The position numbers were made by a program, and so were the translations under genes. Positions 1 through 5,933 of a stretch of DNA of 5,933 nucleotides are shown here, piece by piece. The notes below the pieces were generated by a model that worked only from the letters and a program-made list of their open reading frames with translations, had not been told where the DNA came from and did not search any database. Numbering within the stretch: the first letter of the stretch is position 1; each line of letters starts with the position of its first letter. This DNA is from Pseudomonadota bacterium (GTDB taxonomy: Bacteria > Pseudomonadota > Alphaproteobacteria > Acetobacterales > Acetobacteraceae). Location of the stretch: assembly GCA_021826485.1 (NCBI GenBank), contig JAKAZX010000264.1, positions 1-5,933 on the forward strand, in the 5' to 3' direction.

Positions 1-265
1 GGTGGAGAACGGCTGGCTGGATGCGGCGCATGCCGACCTGGTGGACGACCACGGCATCCAGATCGCGCCGCTGCACTATCCCCACCTGTCGCACACCGAG
101 ATCTTCGATTCGGTGGAGACGTTCTACCGTCGCTTCTACTTCCGCGCGCCGAAGATCGCCGCCATCGTCGGCGAGATGGTGCGCAGCCCGCAGATGATGA
201 AGCGCCGCCTGCGCGAGGGCGTGGAGTTCTTCCACTTCCTGCGGGAGCGCCAGACCGCGGCGTGA
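1..265 (+). CDS. hpnJ: HpnJ, hopanoid biosynthesis B12-binding-type radical SAM protein (3' end only)
   Basis: C-terminal fragment (about 88 residues) of a gene that begins before the window; the frame is open from the first bases, and the GTG at position 2 is an internal codon, not a start. The visible part has the basic and aromatic tail I associate with HpnJ: a YRRFYFRAPKI segment, then MMKRRLREGVEFFHFLRERQ close to the end. The radical SAM CxxxCxxC cluster and the cobalamin-binding domain lie upstream and cannot be checked. In the known hopanoid pathway HpnJ acts after HpnI (adds N-acetylglucosamine to bacteriohopanetetrol) and HpnK (deacetylates it), converting the glucosamine group to the cyclitol ether. 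The TGA at 263-265 overlaps the GTG of the next gene, hpnK, which supports the assignment. Family recognition is from tail sequence and neighbourhood only; another radical SAM hopanoid protein is the main alternative. Confidence 0.82.
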   Translation, partial: VENGWLDAAHADLVDDHGIQIAPLHYPHLSHTEIFDSVETFYRRFYFRAPKIAAIVGEMVRSPQMMKRRLREGVEFFHFLRERQTAA

Positions 266-1122
266 CGACGGAGCGCCGCGTGATCCTGACGGCCGACGAT
301 TTCGGCCTGTCGGACGCGGTGAACGAGGGGATCGAGCGCGCGCATCGCGACGGCGTGCTGACCCATGCCAGCCTGATGGTGGCGGGCGAGGCTGCGGCCG
401 ATGCGGTCCGCCGCGCGCAGCGCATGCCGGGCCTGCAGGTCGGGCTGCATCTGGTGGTGATCGAGGGGCCGGCGGTGCTGCCACCGGCCGCCATCCCGGC
501 GCTGGCGGACGCGCAGGGCCGGTTCGGGGCCGAGCAGGTGCGGCGCGGGCTGCGGTATTTCCTGCGGCCTGCCGCGCGGCGCCAGCTTGCCGCGGAAATC
601 CGCGCGCAGTTCGCCGCCTTCGCCGCGACCGGATTGCCGCTCGCGCATGCCGATGCGCACAAGCACATGCACCTGCACCCGACCGTCGGCCGCCTGATGC
701 TGCGCATCGGGCGGGAGTTCGGCCTGCCGCGCATCCGCGTGCCCGCCGAGCCGCCGGCGGTGCTGGCGGCCTGCGGCGCCGCGCCGGGGGCCGGCGCGCG
801 CGTGCTGTATGCCTGGACCCGCGTGCTGCGCGCGCAGGCCCGCGCCGCCGGCATCGCCACCGACGATGCCGTGTTCGGCCTGGCCTGGAGCGGCCACATG
901 ACGGAGCCGCGGGTGCTGCGCCTGCTGGCCCATCTGCCGCCCGGATGCAGCGAGATCTACTTCCATCCCGCCAGCCGCCGCGACGCGGCGATCGCCCGGC
1001 TGATGCCGGAGTACGAGCACACCGCCGAACTCGCGGCGCTGCTCAGCCCGGCGGTGCGGGCGGCCCTGGCGGCGCTGACAGCGCCCGCAGCAGGGTCGGC
1101 TCGAACACCAGCGTCGCGATGA
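262..1122 (+). CDS. hpnK: HpnK, YdjC/ChbG-family hopanoid deacetylase
   Basis: A 286-residue protein of the YdjC/ChbG carbohydrate deacetylase fold. Visible motifs in order: TADDFGLSDAVNEGI (residues 10-24), with the metal-binding Asp pair D11-D12; GLHLVV (61-66), with H63; the His-rich HADAHKHMHLHP (129-140), holding the likely metal and catalytic histidines; and EIYFHPASRR (231-240). In the hopanoid pathway HpnK removes the acetyl group from N-acetylglucosaminyl-bacteriohopanetetrol so that HpnJ can form the cyclitol ether. No signal peptide is seen, so it is probably cytoplasmic. The start used is the GTG at 262, which overlaps the hpnJ stop (GTGA). The GTG at 280 is a real alternative because GGAG at 270-273 lies 6 nt before it; it would give 280 residues beginning just before VILTADDFG. 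Residues from about 261 onward, an Ala/Pro/Ser-rich tail, are encoded in the 80-nt overlap with convergent hpnN and look unconserved. Family assignment is firm; the exact substrate is inferred from context. Confidence 0.9.
   Translation: MTTERRVILTADDFGLSDAVNEGIERAHRDGVLTHASLMVAGEAAADAVRRAQRMPGLQVGLHLVVIEGPAVLPPAAIPALADAQGRFGAEQVRRGLRYFLRPAARRQLAAEIRAQFAAFAATGLPLAHADAHKHMHLHPTVGRLMLRIGREFGLPRIRVPAEPPAVLAACGAAPGAGARVLYAWTRVLRAQARAAGIATDDAVFGLAWSGHMTEPRVLRLLAHLPPGCSEIYFHPASRRDAAIARLMPEYEHTAELAALLSPAVRAALAALTAPAAGSARTPASR
270..273 (+). promoter_or_regulatory. Candidate ribosome binding site for an alternative hpnK start (GTG at 280)
   Basis: GGAG sits 6 nt upstream of the in-frame GTG at 280-282. 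The annotated GTG at 262 has only a GGGAG at 243-247, 14 nt away, which is too far to be ideal. Either start leaves the TADDFG catalytic motif intact. The site therefore bears on whether HpnK begins by stop-start coupling with hpnJ or by independent initiation 14 nt after the hpnJ stop. It could be chance in GC-rich sequence. Confidence 0.4.
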
Positions 1123-3649
1123 CGGTGCTGCCCAGGCTGAGCAGCAGCAGCACCCCCATGCTGGACGTGCCCGGATGCCCGGACAGGGCGAGCGACCCGA
1201 ACGCCGTCCCGGTGGTCAGCGCCGAAAAGGCGATGGCGCGGGCGGTGGCGGACCCGAGGAAGTGGCGCGTACCCTTGCGCCAGTTCATCACGAAATAGAC
1301 GTTGAACGACACGCCCACGCCCAGCAGCAGCGGCAGGGCGATGATGTTGGCGAAGTTCAGCTTGAGGCCCGCCAGCTTCACCACGACCACGGTCAGCAGC
1401 GACGACAGCAGCAGCGGCGCCATCACCAGCGCCACGTCCCGCGGCCGGCGCAGCGCGATCGCCAGGATGACGGCGATCGCGATCAGCGCGAACATCGCCG
1501 CACTGCTGAAGGCGCCGATGATCGTGTTGGCGCTTTCGACGATGGTGACGGCGGTGCCCTGGGCATCGGGCGCGATCTGTCGCACCTGCGCGACCAGCGC
1601 GCGCAGCCCGCTGCTGTCGTGGGTCTGCGGCGTGCCGACCACCTGCACGCGCGCGCGCCCGTCGGCCAGCAGCCAGTCCCGGCTGATGTCCGGCGGCACC
1701 TGCGCGACCGCCACCGGATGCACGTCCAGCGCGGTGCGCAGCCGATCGAGCTGCAACGGCAGGAACTGCACCAGTGCGGCGTTCATCGCCATCAGCGTCG
1801 CATCCGGCGCCGCGGCGAGGCGTTGCAGATCGTCGCCGATCGCGCGCAGCGGACTGGCCGGCGGCAGGCGCGGCGCCGCGCGCATGATCTCGTCCGCGGC
1901 GGTGTGCGCCGCCAGCCGCAGGTCCACCGGCGTCACCGGCGCCGCCGGCGTGCTGGGCGCCAGCGTGGCGCTGAGGATGCTGGCGGCATCCGCGATCAGC
2001 GCGAGCTTGGCCGGCTGGTCCTGCGGCACGAAGCTCGACAGCGTCAGGACGCTGTCCACCAGCGACAGGCCGCGCAGCCGCGCCGCCAGCGTATCGGCGT
2101 CGGCCAGCGAGGGGGCGAGCACCTCGACCGTGTAGGGATCGGTGATCGGCGATCCCATCAGGTCGGCGAGCGTGCGCATCGCCTCCGTATTCGGGTTCTT
2201 GGTGTGCAGCGGATCGGCATCGAAGGCGAGCGTCGGCAGCAGCGCCAGCCCCGCCAGGGCCGCCAGGGCGAAGGCGCCGAGCAGCGGGCGGCGCACCCGA
2301 TCGAGCCGCTGCTCGGCCGCATTGCCCCACGCGAAGCCGACCGGCACGGCTTCCGGCCGCGGGCGGAACAGGGCGATCGCGGGCGGCAGGAACAGCAGGG
2401 TGCAGAGGAAGGCGATGACCATGCCGACGCCCGCGATCAGCCCCAGCTCCGCCACGCCCGCGAAGCTGGTCGGCACGAAGGCGAGAAAGCCGCAGGCGGC
2501 GGCGGCGGCGGCCACCAGCACCTCCGGCCCCACCAGACGCGCCACCTGGTCCATCGCCGCCGCGGGGTCCGGCCGCTCGGCCAGCGCGCCGCGGAAGCGG
2601 ACGCTGAACTGGATGGCAAAATCGACCGCGATGCCGATGAACAGTATGGTGAAGGCGAGCGAGATCAGATTGAGCGTGCCGACCGCAAGCGACGCGAAGG
2701 CAACCGTCAGCGCGAGGCCGAGCCACAGCGTCAGCAGCATGGGCACGATCAGCCGCCAGGAACGGACGGCCAGCACCAGCCAGAGCGTGATGAGCACGAG
2801 GCTGCCGACCGTGCCGAGGACCATGCCCTGCGCGACCGTCCCGAACTCCTCGTCGGCGAGCGCCACGCCGCCGGTGATGCGGACATGGGCGTCGCCGCTG
2901 CGCACGAAGGGCAGGCGCGCGATCGCGTCGCGCATGGCGGCGGTGGCCGCCGCGCCGGGTTGCAGCCCGCTGTAGTCGAGCTTGGCCTGCGCCAGCACGA
3001 AGCGGAACCGCCCCGCCTGGGCGGCCAGCTTGCCGGTGAGCAGGTTCTCCCACGACAGCGGCTGCGGATGGCCGGCGGCGGCATCCGCCAGCGCCTGCTG
3101 GAATGCCGCCAGCGGCTGCGCGAACGGGCCGAGATCGGCCTGCCCGCGCTCCACCCCGGTCGCCAGCAGCGTCAGCGCCGCGAACAGCCCGCGCGCGCTG
3201 GGATCCGCCACGAGCTGGCCGAGGAAGGGCTGCGCGTCGATGATGCGGTCCATCAGCTCCCCGAGCGACTTGGTGTCGAGGAACATCAGCCCGTTATGCG
3301 TCAGGTAGGGGGAAGCATCCGGGCGCCGCACGTCGCGGAAATGCGTGCTGTCGGGCGCGAGCGCGGCGGCGAGGGCCGAAGCGGTCTGGTCCGCTTCCTC
3401 CGGCAGGCGGGCATCCACCACGGCGACCAGCAGATCGTCGAACTGCGGAAACGCGCGATCCCAGGCGATCTGCCGCTGCCGCCAGGCGAGGTGCGGCGAG
3501 AACAGCGCATCCGTGTCGGTGTTGATGGCGAGATGCGCGGCGCCGTACCAGGCGGCGAGCACGGACAGCAGCAGGCCGAGTGCGACGACCAGCGGCGCAC
3601 GACGAGACATGTGCCCGACGACGGCGGCGAGCAGGTTCGGCAGGGACAT
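1043..3649 (-). CDS. hpnN: HpnN, RND-family hopanoid transporter (inner membrane)
   Basis: An 868-residue, two-repeat RND transporter, a full length for HpnN. In characterised species HpnN moves hopanoids from the inner membrane towards the outer membrane. Layout: TM1 at about 19-37; a large periplasmic porter domain at about 38-274; a bundle of helices at about 275-425; TM7 at about 457-475; a second periplasmic domain at about 476-714; and a final bundle at about 715-855. The first repeat has the RND TM4 motif GIAVDFAIQFSVRF with D343. The equivalent place in the second repeat reads GVGVSFNVYFVMNWR, with Ser at 781. HpnN-like landmarks include NTDTDALFSP after TM1 and LTTGTAFGSLALSGHPGTSSMG near the end. 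The ATG at 3649 is chosen because it gives a normal N-terminus before TM1; its upstream bases hold no strong Shine-Dalgarno. Met14 (3610) is a weaker alternative. The gene follows the oxidase subunit IV-like gene by 18 nt, and its last 80 nt overlap hpnK on the other strand. A generic MMPL/RND exporter is the fallback call, but neighbouring hpnJ and hpnK argue for HpnN. Confidence 0.9.
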   Translation of the reverse strand: MSLPNLLAAVVGHMSRRAPLVVALGLLLSVLAAWYGAAHLAINTDTDALFSPHLAWRQRQIAWDRAFPQFDDLLVAVVDARLPEEADQTASALAAALAPDSTHFRDVRRPDASPYLTHNGLMFLDTKSLGELMDRIIDAQPFLGQLVADPSARGLFAALTLLATGVERGQADLGPFAQPLAAFQQALADAAAGHPQPLSWENLLTGKLAAQAGRFRFVLAQAKLDYSGLQPGAAATAAMRDAIARLPFVRSGDAHVRITGGVALADEEFGTVAQGMVLGTVGSLVLITLWLVLAVRSWRLIVPMLLTLWLGLALTVAFASLAVGTLNLISLAFTILFIGIAVDFAIQFSVRFRGALAERPDPAAAMDQVARLVGPEVLVAAAAAACGFLAFVPTSFAGVAELGLIAGVGMVIAFLCTLLFLPPAIALFRPRPEAVPVGFAWGNAAEQRLDRVRRPLLGAFALAALAGLALLPTLAFDADPLHTKNPNTEAMRTLADLMGSPITDPYTVEVLAPSLADADTLAARLRGLSLVDSVLTLSSFVPQDQPAKLALIADAASILSATLAPSTPAAPVTPVDLRLAAHTAADEIMRAAPRLPPASPLRAIGDDLQRLAAAPDATLMAMNAALVQFLPLQLDRLRTALDVHPVAVAQVPPDISRDWLLADGRARVQVVGTPQTHDSSGLRALVAQVRQIAPDAQGTAVTIVESANTIIGAFSSAAMFALIAIAVILAIALRRPRDVALVMAPLLLSSLLTVVVVKLAGLKLNFANIIALPLLLGVGVSFNVYFVMNWRKGTRHFLGSATARAIAFSALTTGTAFGSLALSGHPGTSSMGVLLLLSLGSTVIATLVFEPTLLRALSAPPGPPAPPG
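1069..1088. other. GC-rich inverted repeat in the hpnK/hpnN 3' overlap
   Basis: GGCGCT (1071-1076) and AGCGCC (1080-1085) are perfect complements around a 3-nt loop. Two more G-C pairs (1069/1088 and 1070/1087) form if C1086 is bulged. A hairpin could form in RNA from either strand and sits just inside the 3' ends of both genes. There is no T-run after it on either strand, so it is not a standard intrinsic terminator. Hairpins of this size are common by chance in sequence this GC-rich, and both arms are also coding sequence. Confidence 0.25.
2495..2512. repeat. (GGC)6 trinucleotide tract inside hpnN
   Basis: Six exact GGC units on the plus strand, read as GCC x6 on the coding strand. They encode Ala380-Ala385 of HpnN, in a predicted membrane helix just before CGFLAFVPT. 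Slippage would add or remove whole alanines without shifting the frame. Alanine-rich helices encoded by GCC/GCG are usual in GC-rich genomes, so this is a simple-sequence tract, not a sign of regulation. Confidence 0.7.
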
Positions 3650-3667
3650 GCGGCAGGTCGGACCCGT

Positions 3668-3961
3668 TCAGGGATGGCGCGTGACCGGCACGGGATAGTC
3701 AATCCTGGTGAACGGGTCCATGCCCCCCAGCCCGAGCAGCACGGCCAGCCAGAACAGCACCGCAATGACGAAGGCATGCGCGAGTGGCGGGCCGGACGGC
3801 AGGCGCATGAAAACCAGGCCGACGATCAGCAGCGCCGCCACGCAGCAGCCGAGCACGATCGCCGGGGCGGCCCAGCCGGGAAACCGCAGCGCGACCGCGA
3901 CCTCCGTCGCCACCAGCGCCAGCGCGCCGAACCAGCCGAGCAGGAGCCGCCGGCCCTTCAT
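3668..3961 (-). CDS. Small three-helix membrane protein, probable cytochrome c oxidase subunit IV
   Basis: A 97-residue protein with three predicted membrane helices: about 6-25 (LLLGWFGALALVATEVAVAL), 31-54 and 60-81. A short polar tail follows, starting MDPFTRIDYP. Size, three-helix layout and a D-x-x-T-R-like motif after the last helix fit the small prokaryotic cytochrome c oxidase subunit IV family, which stabilises the oxidase complex and binds no cofactor. The start is the ATG at 3961, because its ATGA overlaps the TGA of the subunit III gene by 4 nt, the usual arrangement for translational coupling. The open frame extends upstream to 4255, but that part is antisense-like reading through ctaE and is rejected. 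No good Shine-Dalgarno is visible, consistent with coupling. hpnN starts 18 nt downstream. The subunit IV call rests mostly on position and topology, since these small proteins diverge fast; an unrelated small membrane protein is possible. Confidence 0.75.
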   Translation of the reverse strand: MKGRRLLLGWFGALALVATEVAVALRFPGWAAPAIVLGCCVAALLIVGLVFMRLPSGPPLAHAFVIAVLFWLAVLLGLGGMDPFTRIDYPVPVTRHP

Positions 3962-4605
3962 GCCGCGCGGCCGATCAGGTAGATCAGCGGAAACAGCACC
4001 AGCCAGACGCAGTCCACGAACGACCAGTAGAGCCCGACCACCTCGACCGGCGTGGTCCAGCCGCGATCGAAGGCGCCGCGGCGCGCCCGCCAGGCGATGC
4101 TGCCGACCAGCCCCAGCCCGCCCAGCATGTGCAGCGCGTGCAGGCCGGTCGCCACAAAATAGAAGCAGAAGAACAGCGCCGCCCCGCCGGCATGCGGCCC
4201 GTGCAGGCCGAAGCCGCGGCCGGGGAACAGATGGCGGTGGAAATCGTCGAGCCATTCATGGCCCTTGAGCGCAAGGAAGGCGATGCCGAGCGCCGCCGTG
4301 ACGGCGAGTGCCAGCAGCAGGGCACGGCGCCGCCCCGCCTCCGCCGCCAGCAGCCCGGCCGCATAGACCGCGCTGCTCGACAGCAGCAGCACGGTGTTGA
4401 CCGTGCCGGTGACCAGTTCGGTGTTGCGGACGCCGAGGGCGAATCCGGCCGGATGCTGGTGACGGCAGAACAGATAGGCAAAGAACAGGCCGCCGAAGAA
4501 CAGCACCTCGGTCGCCAGGAACAGCCACATGCCGGCCAGCGCCGCGCCTGCCTGGTGCTGGGGCGAGGCGTATTGCAGTTCGCGCGGCAAGGCGGCGTCA
4601 GACAT
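3958..4605 (-). CDS. ctaE: Cytochrome c oxidase subunit III (heme-copper oxidase subunit III)
   Basis: A 215-residue membrane protein with five predicted helices (about 20-46, 68-88, 95-113, 140-162, 188-212). This is the short form lacking the first two helices of the seven-helix mitochondrial-type subunit. Family signatures: MWLFLATEVLFFGGLFFAY (26-44) with conserved Glu33; the helix containing FYFVATGLHALHMLGG (148-163); and the C-terminal YWSFVDCVWLVLFPLIYLIG. Subunit III holds no redox centre; it supports stability and proton uptake of subunit I in the inner membrane. The start at 4605 is preferred over the upstream in-frame Met at 4638: AGGTGG lies 6 nt before it, MSDA... is a normal N-terminus, and it overlaps the ctaD stop by only 8 nt. 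The TGA at 3958-3960 overlaps the next ATG. Quinol-oxidase subunit III (CyoC) is similar, but the partner subunit I is of cytochrome c oxidase type. Confidence 0.92.
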   Translation of the reverse strand: MSDAALPRELQYASPQHQAGAALAGMWLFLATEVLFFGGLFFAYLFCRHQHPAGFALGVRNTELVTGTVNTVLLLSSSAVYAAGLLAAEAGRRRALLLALAVTAALGIAFLALKGHEWLDDFHRHLFPGRGFGLHGPHAGGAALFFCFYFVATGLHALHMLGGLGLVGSIAWRARRGAFDRGWTTPVEVVGLYWSFVDCVWLVLFPLIYLIGRAA

Positions 4606-5933
4606 GGCTGCCCACCTGCTCGGGCGGCGGATAGGCATAGGGCGGACCGGTCACGACCGGGGTGGTGAGGAAGTTCTCCTTGATCGGCGGGGAGGATGCC
4701 TGCCATTCCAGCCCGGTCGCATGCCACGGATTGGCCGGCGCGCGCCGGCCGCGGAACAGCGACCATGTCAGGTACAGCATCGGCATGAGATAGGCGACCG
4801 CGAGCACCGATGCGCCGACGGAGGAAAACACGTGCAGCACCTGGAATTCCGGCGGGTAGGTGGCATAGCGCCGCGGCATCCCGAAGACGCCGAGCAGGTA
4901 TTGCGGGAAGAACGTGATGTTGAAGCCGATGAACATCAGCGCGGCGGCGATGCGCGCCCACACGTCCGGATACATCCGCCCGGTGATCTTCGGCCACCAG
5001 TAGTGCAGCCCGGCGAAGAAGGCCGAGACCATGCCGCCGACCATGATGTAGTGGAAATGCGCCACCACGAAATACGTGTCGTGCACATAGACATCCATGC
5101 CGAGTGCGGCGGTGAACAGCCCGCTCAGCCCGCCCATCGTGAACAGGCCGATGAAGCCGAGGGCGTACAGCATCGGCGCGTCGAAGCGGATGAAGCCCTT
5201 GTGCAGCGTGCCGATCCAGTTGAACACCTTGATCGCCGACGGCACGGCGACGAAGTAGCTGAGCAGGGAGAACACGACCGCCGAATAGACCGACTCCCCC
5301 GCCACGAACATGTGGTGGCCCCAGACGAAGAACCCGATCACCGCGATCGAGATGCTGGACCAGGCGATGAACTTGTAGCCGAAAATGCCCTTCTGCGAGA
5401 ACGCGGTGATGACCTCGCTGAGCACGCCCATGCCCGGCAGGATCATGATGTAGACGGCGGGATGCGAATAGAACCAGAACAGATGCTGGAACAGCAGCGG
5501 ATCCCCGCCGAGCGCCGGATCGAACACGCCGACGCCGAAGATGTGCTCGAACGCCATCAGGATCAGCACCATCGTCAGCACCGGCGTCGCCAGCACGTTG
5601 ATGACGCTGGTGGCATAGAGCGACCAGAGAAACAGCGGCATCCGGTAGAACGTCATGCCCGGTGCGCGCAGCTTATGGATGCTGACGATGAAGTTCAGCC
5701 CCGTCGCGATCGAGGAGAAGCCGACCACGATGATCGCCAGCGCGGCGATGCTCAGCGCGCCGCGGGTATAGGTGGTGCTGAGCGGGGCATAGAAGGTCCA
5801 GCCGGTGTCCAGGCCGCCGACGAACAGCGCCCACAGCACCAGGACGCCGCCGGCCATGAACAGATACCAGCTCAGCAGATTGAGCCGCGGGAACGCCAGG
5901 TCGCGCGCGCCGAGCATCAGCGGAATGACGAAA
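4598..5933 (-). CDS. ctaD: Cytochrome c oxidase subunit I, A2-type (5' end outside window)
   Basis: The C-terminal 444 or so residues of heme-copper oxidase subunit I, the catalytic subunit that reduces O2 to water and pumps protons. The frame stays open to the window edge with family sequence (FVIPLMLGARDLAFPRLN), so the Met at 5917 is internal; roughly the first 90 residues, with one heme a ligand, are missing. Counting from that Met: D6 and N13 match the D-channel Asp and Asn. Y150-S151-H152 with Y156 (YSHPAVY) give the first CuB His and its cross-linked Tyr. H201-H202 are the other CuB ligands, and K230 in SAIKVFNW is the K-channel Lys. H279-D280 fit the Mg site. H287 and H289 (AHFHY) are the heme a3 and heme a ligands, and GMPRR ends at 350. 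All visible redox ligands are intact. The helix VI Glu of A1 enzymes is replaced by Ala (HPAV), with Tyr-Ser in front, the A2 signature. The gene overlaps ctaE by 8 nt; a subunit II gene is expected upstream. Confidence 0.96.
   Translation of the reverse strand, partial: FVIPLMLGARDLAFPRLNLLSWYLFMAGGVLVLWALFVGGLDTGWTFYAPLSTTYTRGALSIAALAIIVVGFSSIATGLNFIVSIHKLRAPGMTFYRMPLFLWSLYATSVINVLATPVLTMVLILMAFEHIFGVGVFDPALGGDPLLFQHLFWFYSHPAVYIMILPGMGVLSEVITAFSQKGIFGYKFIAWSSISIAVIGFFVWGHHMFVAGESVYSAVVFSLLSYFVAVPSAIKVFNWIGTLHKGFIRFDAPMLYALGFIGLFTMGGLSGLFTAALGMDVYVHDTYFVVAHFHYIMVGGMVSAFFAGLHYWWPKITGRMYPDVWARIAAALMFIGFNITFFPQYLLGVFGMPRRYATYPPEFQVLHVFSSVGASVLAVAYLMPMLYLTWSLFRGRRAPANPWHATGLEWQASSPPIKENFLTTPVVTGPPYAYPPPEQVGSHV
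4612..4617 (-). promoter_or_regulatory. Ribosome binding site of ctaE
   Basis: AGGTGG on the minus strand, 6 nt before the ATG at 4605, lies inside the last codons of ctaD (the ...EQVGSHV end). It decides between the two in-frame Met codons of ctaE (4638 and 4605) in favour of 4605. It also shows that ctaE is initiated before ribosomes leave ctaD. Confidence 0.65.

Noticed and set aside
2495..2512. Phase-variable switch at the (GGC)6 tract in hpnN
   Set aside because: A trinucleotide tract cannot shift the reading frame, and an alanine run in a membrane helix is ordinary at this GC content.
957..3053. A 698-codon minus-strand open frame overlapping hpnN in another register
   Set aside because: The product is Arg/Gly/Ala-rich and low in complexity, and it coincides with the well-supported hpnN frame. 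It is explained by third-position GC bias removing stop codons.
3650..3667. Promoter or terminator between the subunit IV-like gene and hpnN
   Set aside because: Only 18 nt with no -10-like AT-rich element and no hairpin with a U-run; nothing supportable is present.
1175..3982. A 935-codon plus-strand open frame antisense to hpnN
   Set aside because: The translation is almost entirely Arg, Gln, Gly, Ala, His and Asp with no hydrophobic segments or recognisable motif, the usual shadow of a GC-rich gene on the other strand. hpnN on the minus strand is a clear RND protein over the same bases.
3962..4255. N-terminal extension of the subunit IV-like gene up to an ATG at 4255
   Set aside because: The extension lies wholly inside ctaE in another frame and reads as Arg/Pro/Ala-rich filler. 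The ATG at 3961, with its ATGA overlap and immediate membrane helix, is the natural start.
4606..4638. An 11-residue N-terminal extension of ctaE (Met at 4638)
   Set aside because: It would lengthen the overlap with ctaD to 41 nt, and the extension (MPIRRPSRWAA) is not family-like. The Met at 4605 has a well-spaced AGGTGG.

Overview
The window is a GC-rich, almost fully coding stretch of a hopanoid-making, aerobic proteobacterium. The protein sequences (HpnJ, HpnK and HpnN beside a cytochrome c oxidase cluster) look alphaproteobacterial. Acetobacteraceae is my best guess, but this rests on sequence feel and gene content, not on a search. I saw no mobile element, CRISPR array, tRNA, rRNA or compositional break. 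The only bases outside coding regions are the 18 nt between the small oxidase subunit gene and hpnN (3650-3667), so no promoter or classical terminator could be identified; both transcription units start outside the window.

Left part, plus strand (1-1122): the 3' end of hpnJ (radical SAM hopanoid enzyme), then a complete hpnK (YdjC/ChbG-like deacetylase). Stop and start share a GTGA overlap, although a second GTG 18 nt downstream has the better ribosome binding site. These two enzymes act in hopanoid head-group modification (glucosaminyl-bacteriohopanetetrol to the cyclitol ether).

Right part, minus strand (5933 down to 1043): a tightly packed series reading ctaD (subunit I of a heme-copper oxidase, 5' end outside the window), ctaE (subunit III), a small three-helix protein resembling subunit IV, then hpnN, the RND-family inner-membrane hopanoid transporter. 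The junctions are an 8-nt overlap, a 4-nt ATGA overlap and an 18-nt gap, which suggests one polycistronic unit. Subunit I carries the YSHPAVY signature of A2-type oxidases, not the GHPEV of mitochondrial-like A1 enzymes.

The two units converge. The 3' ends of hpnK and hpnN overlap by 80 nt, so each gene's tail is antisense to the other. The main points of interest are the apparent inclusion of a hopanoid transporter gene in a terminal-oxidase operon, the tail-to-tail overlap, and the A2-type proton channel. Nothing in the window clearly qualifies as a wholly new system.
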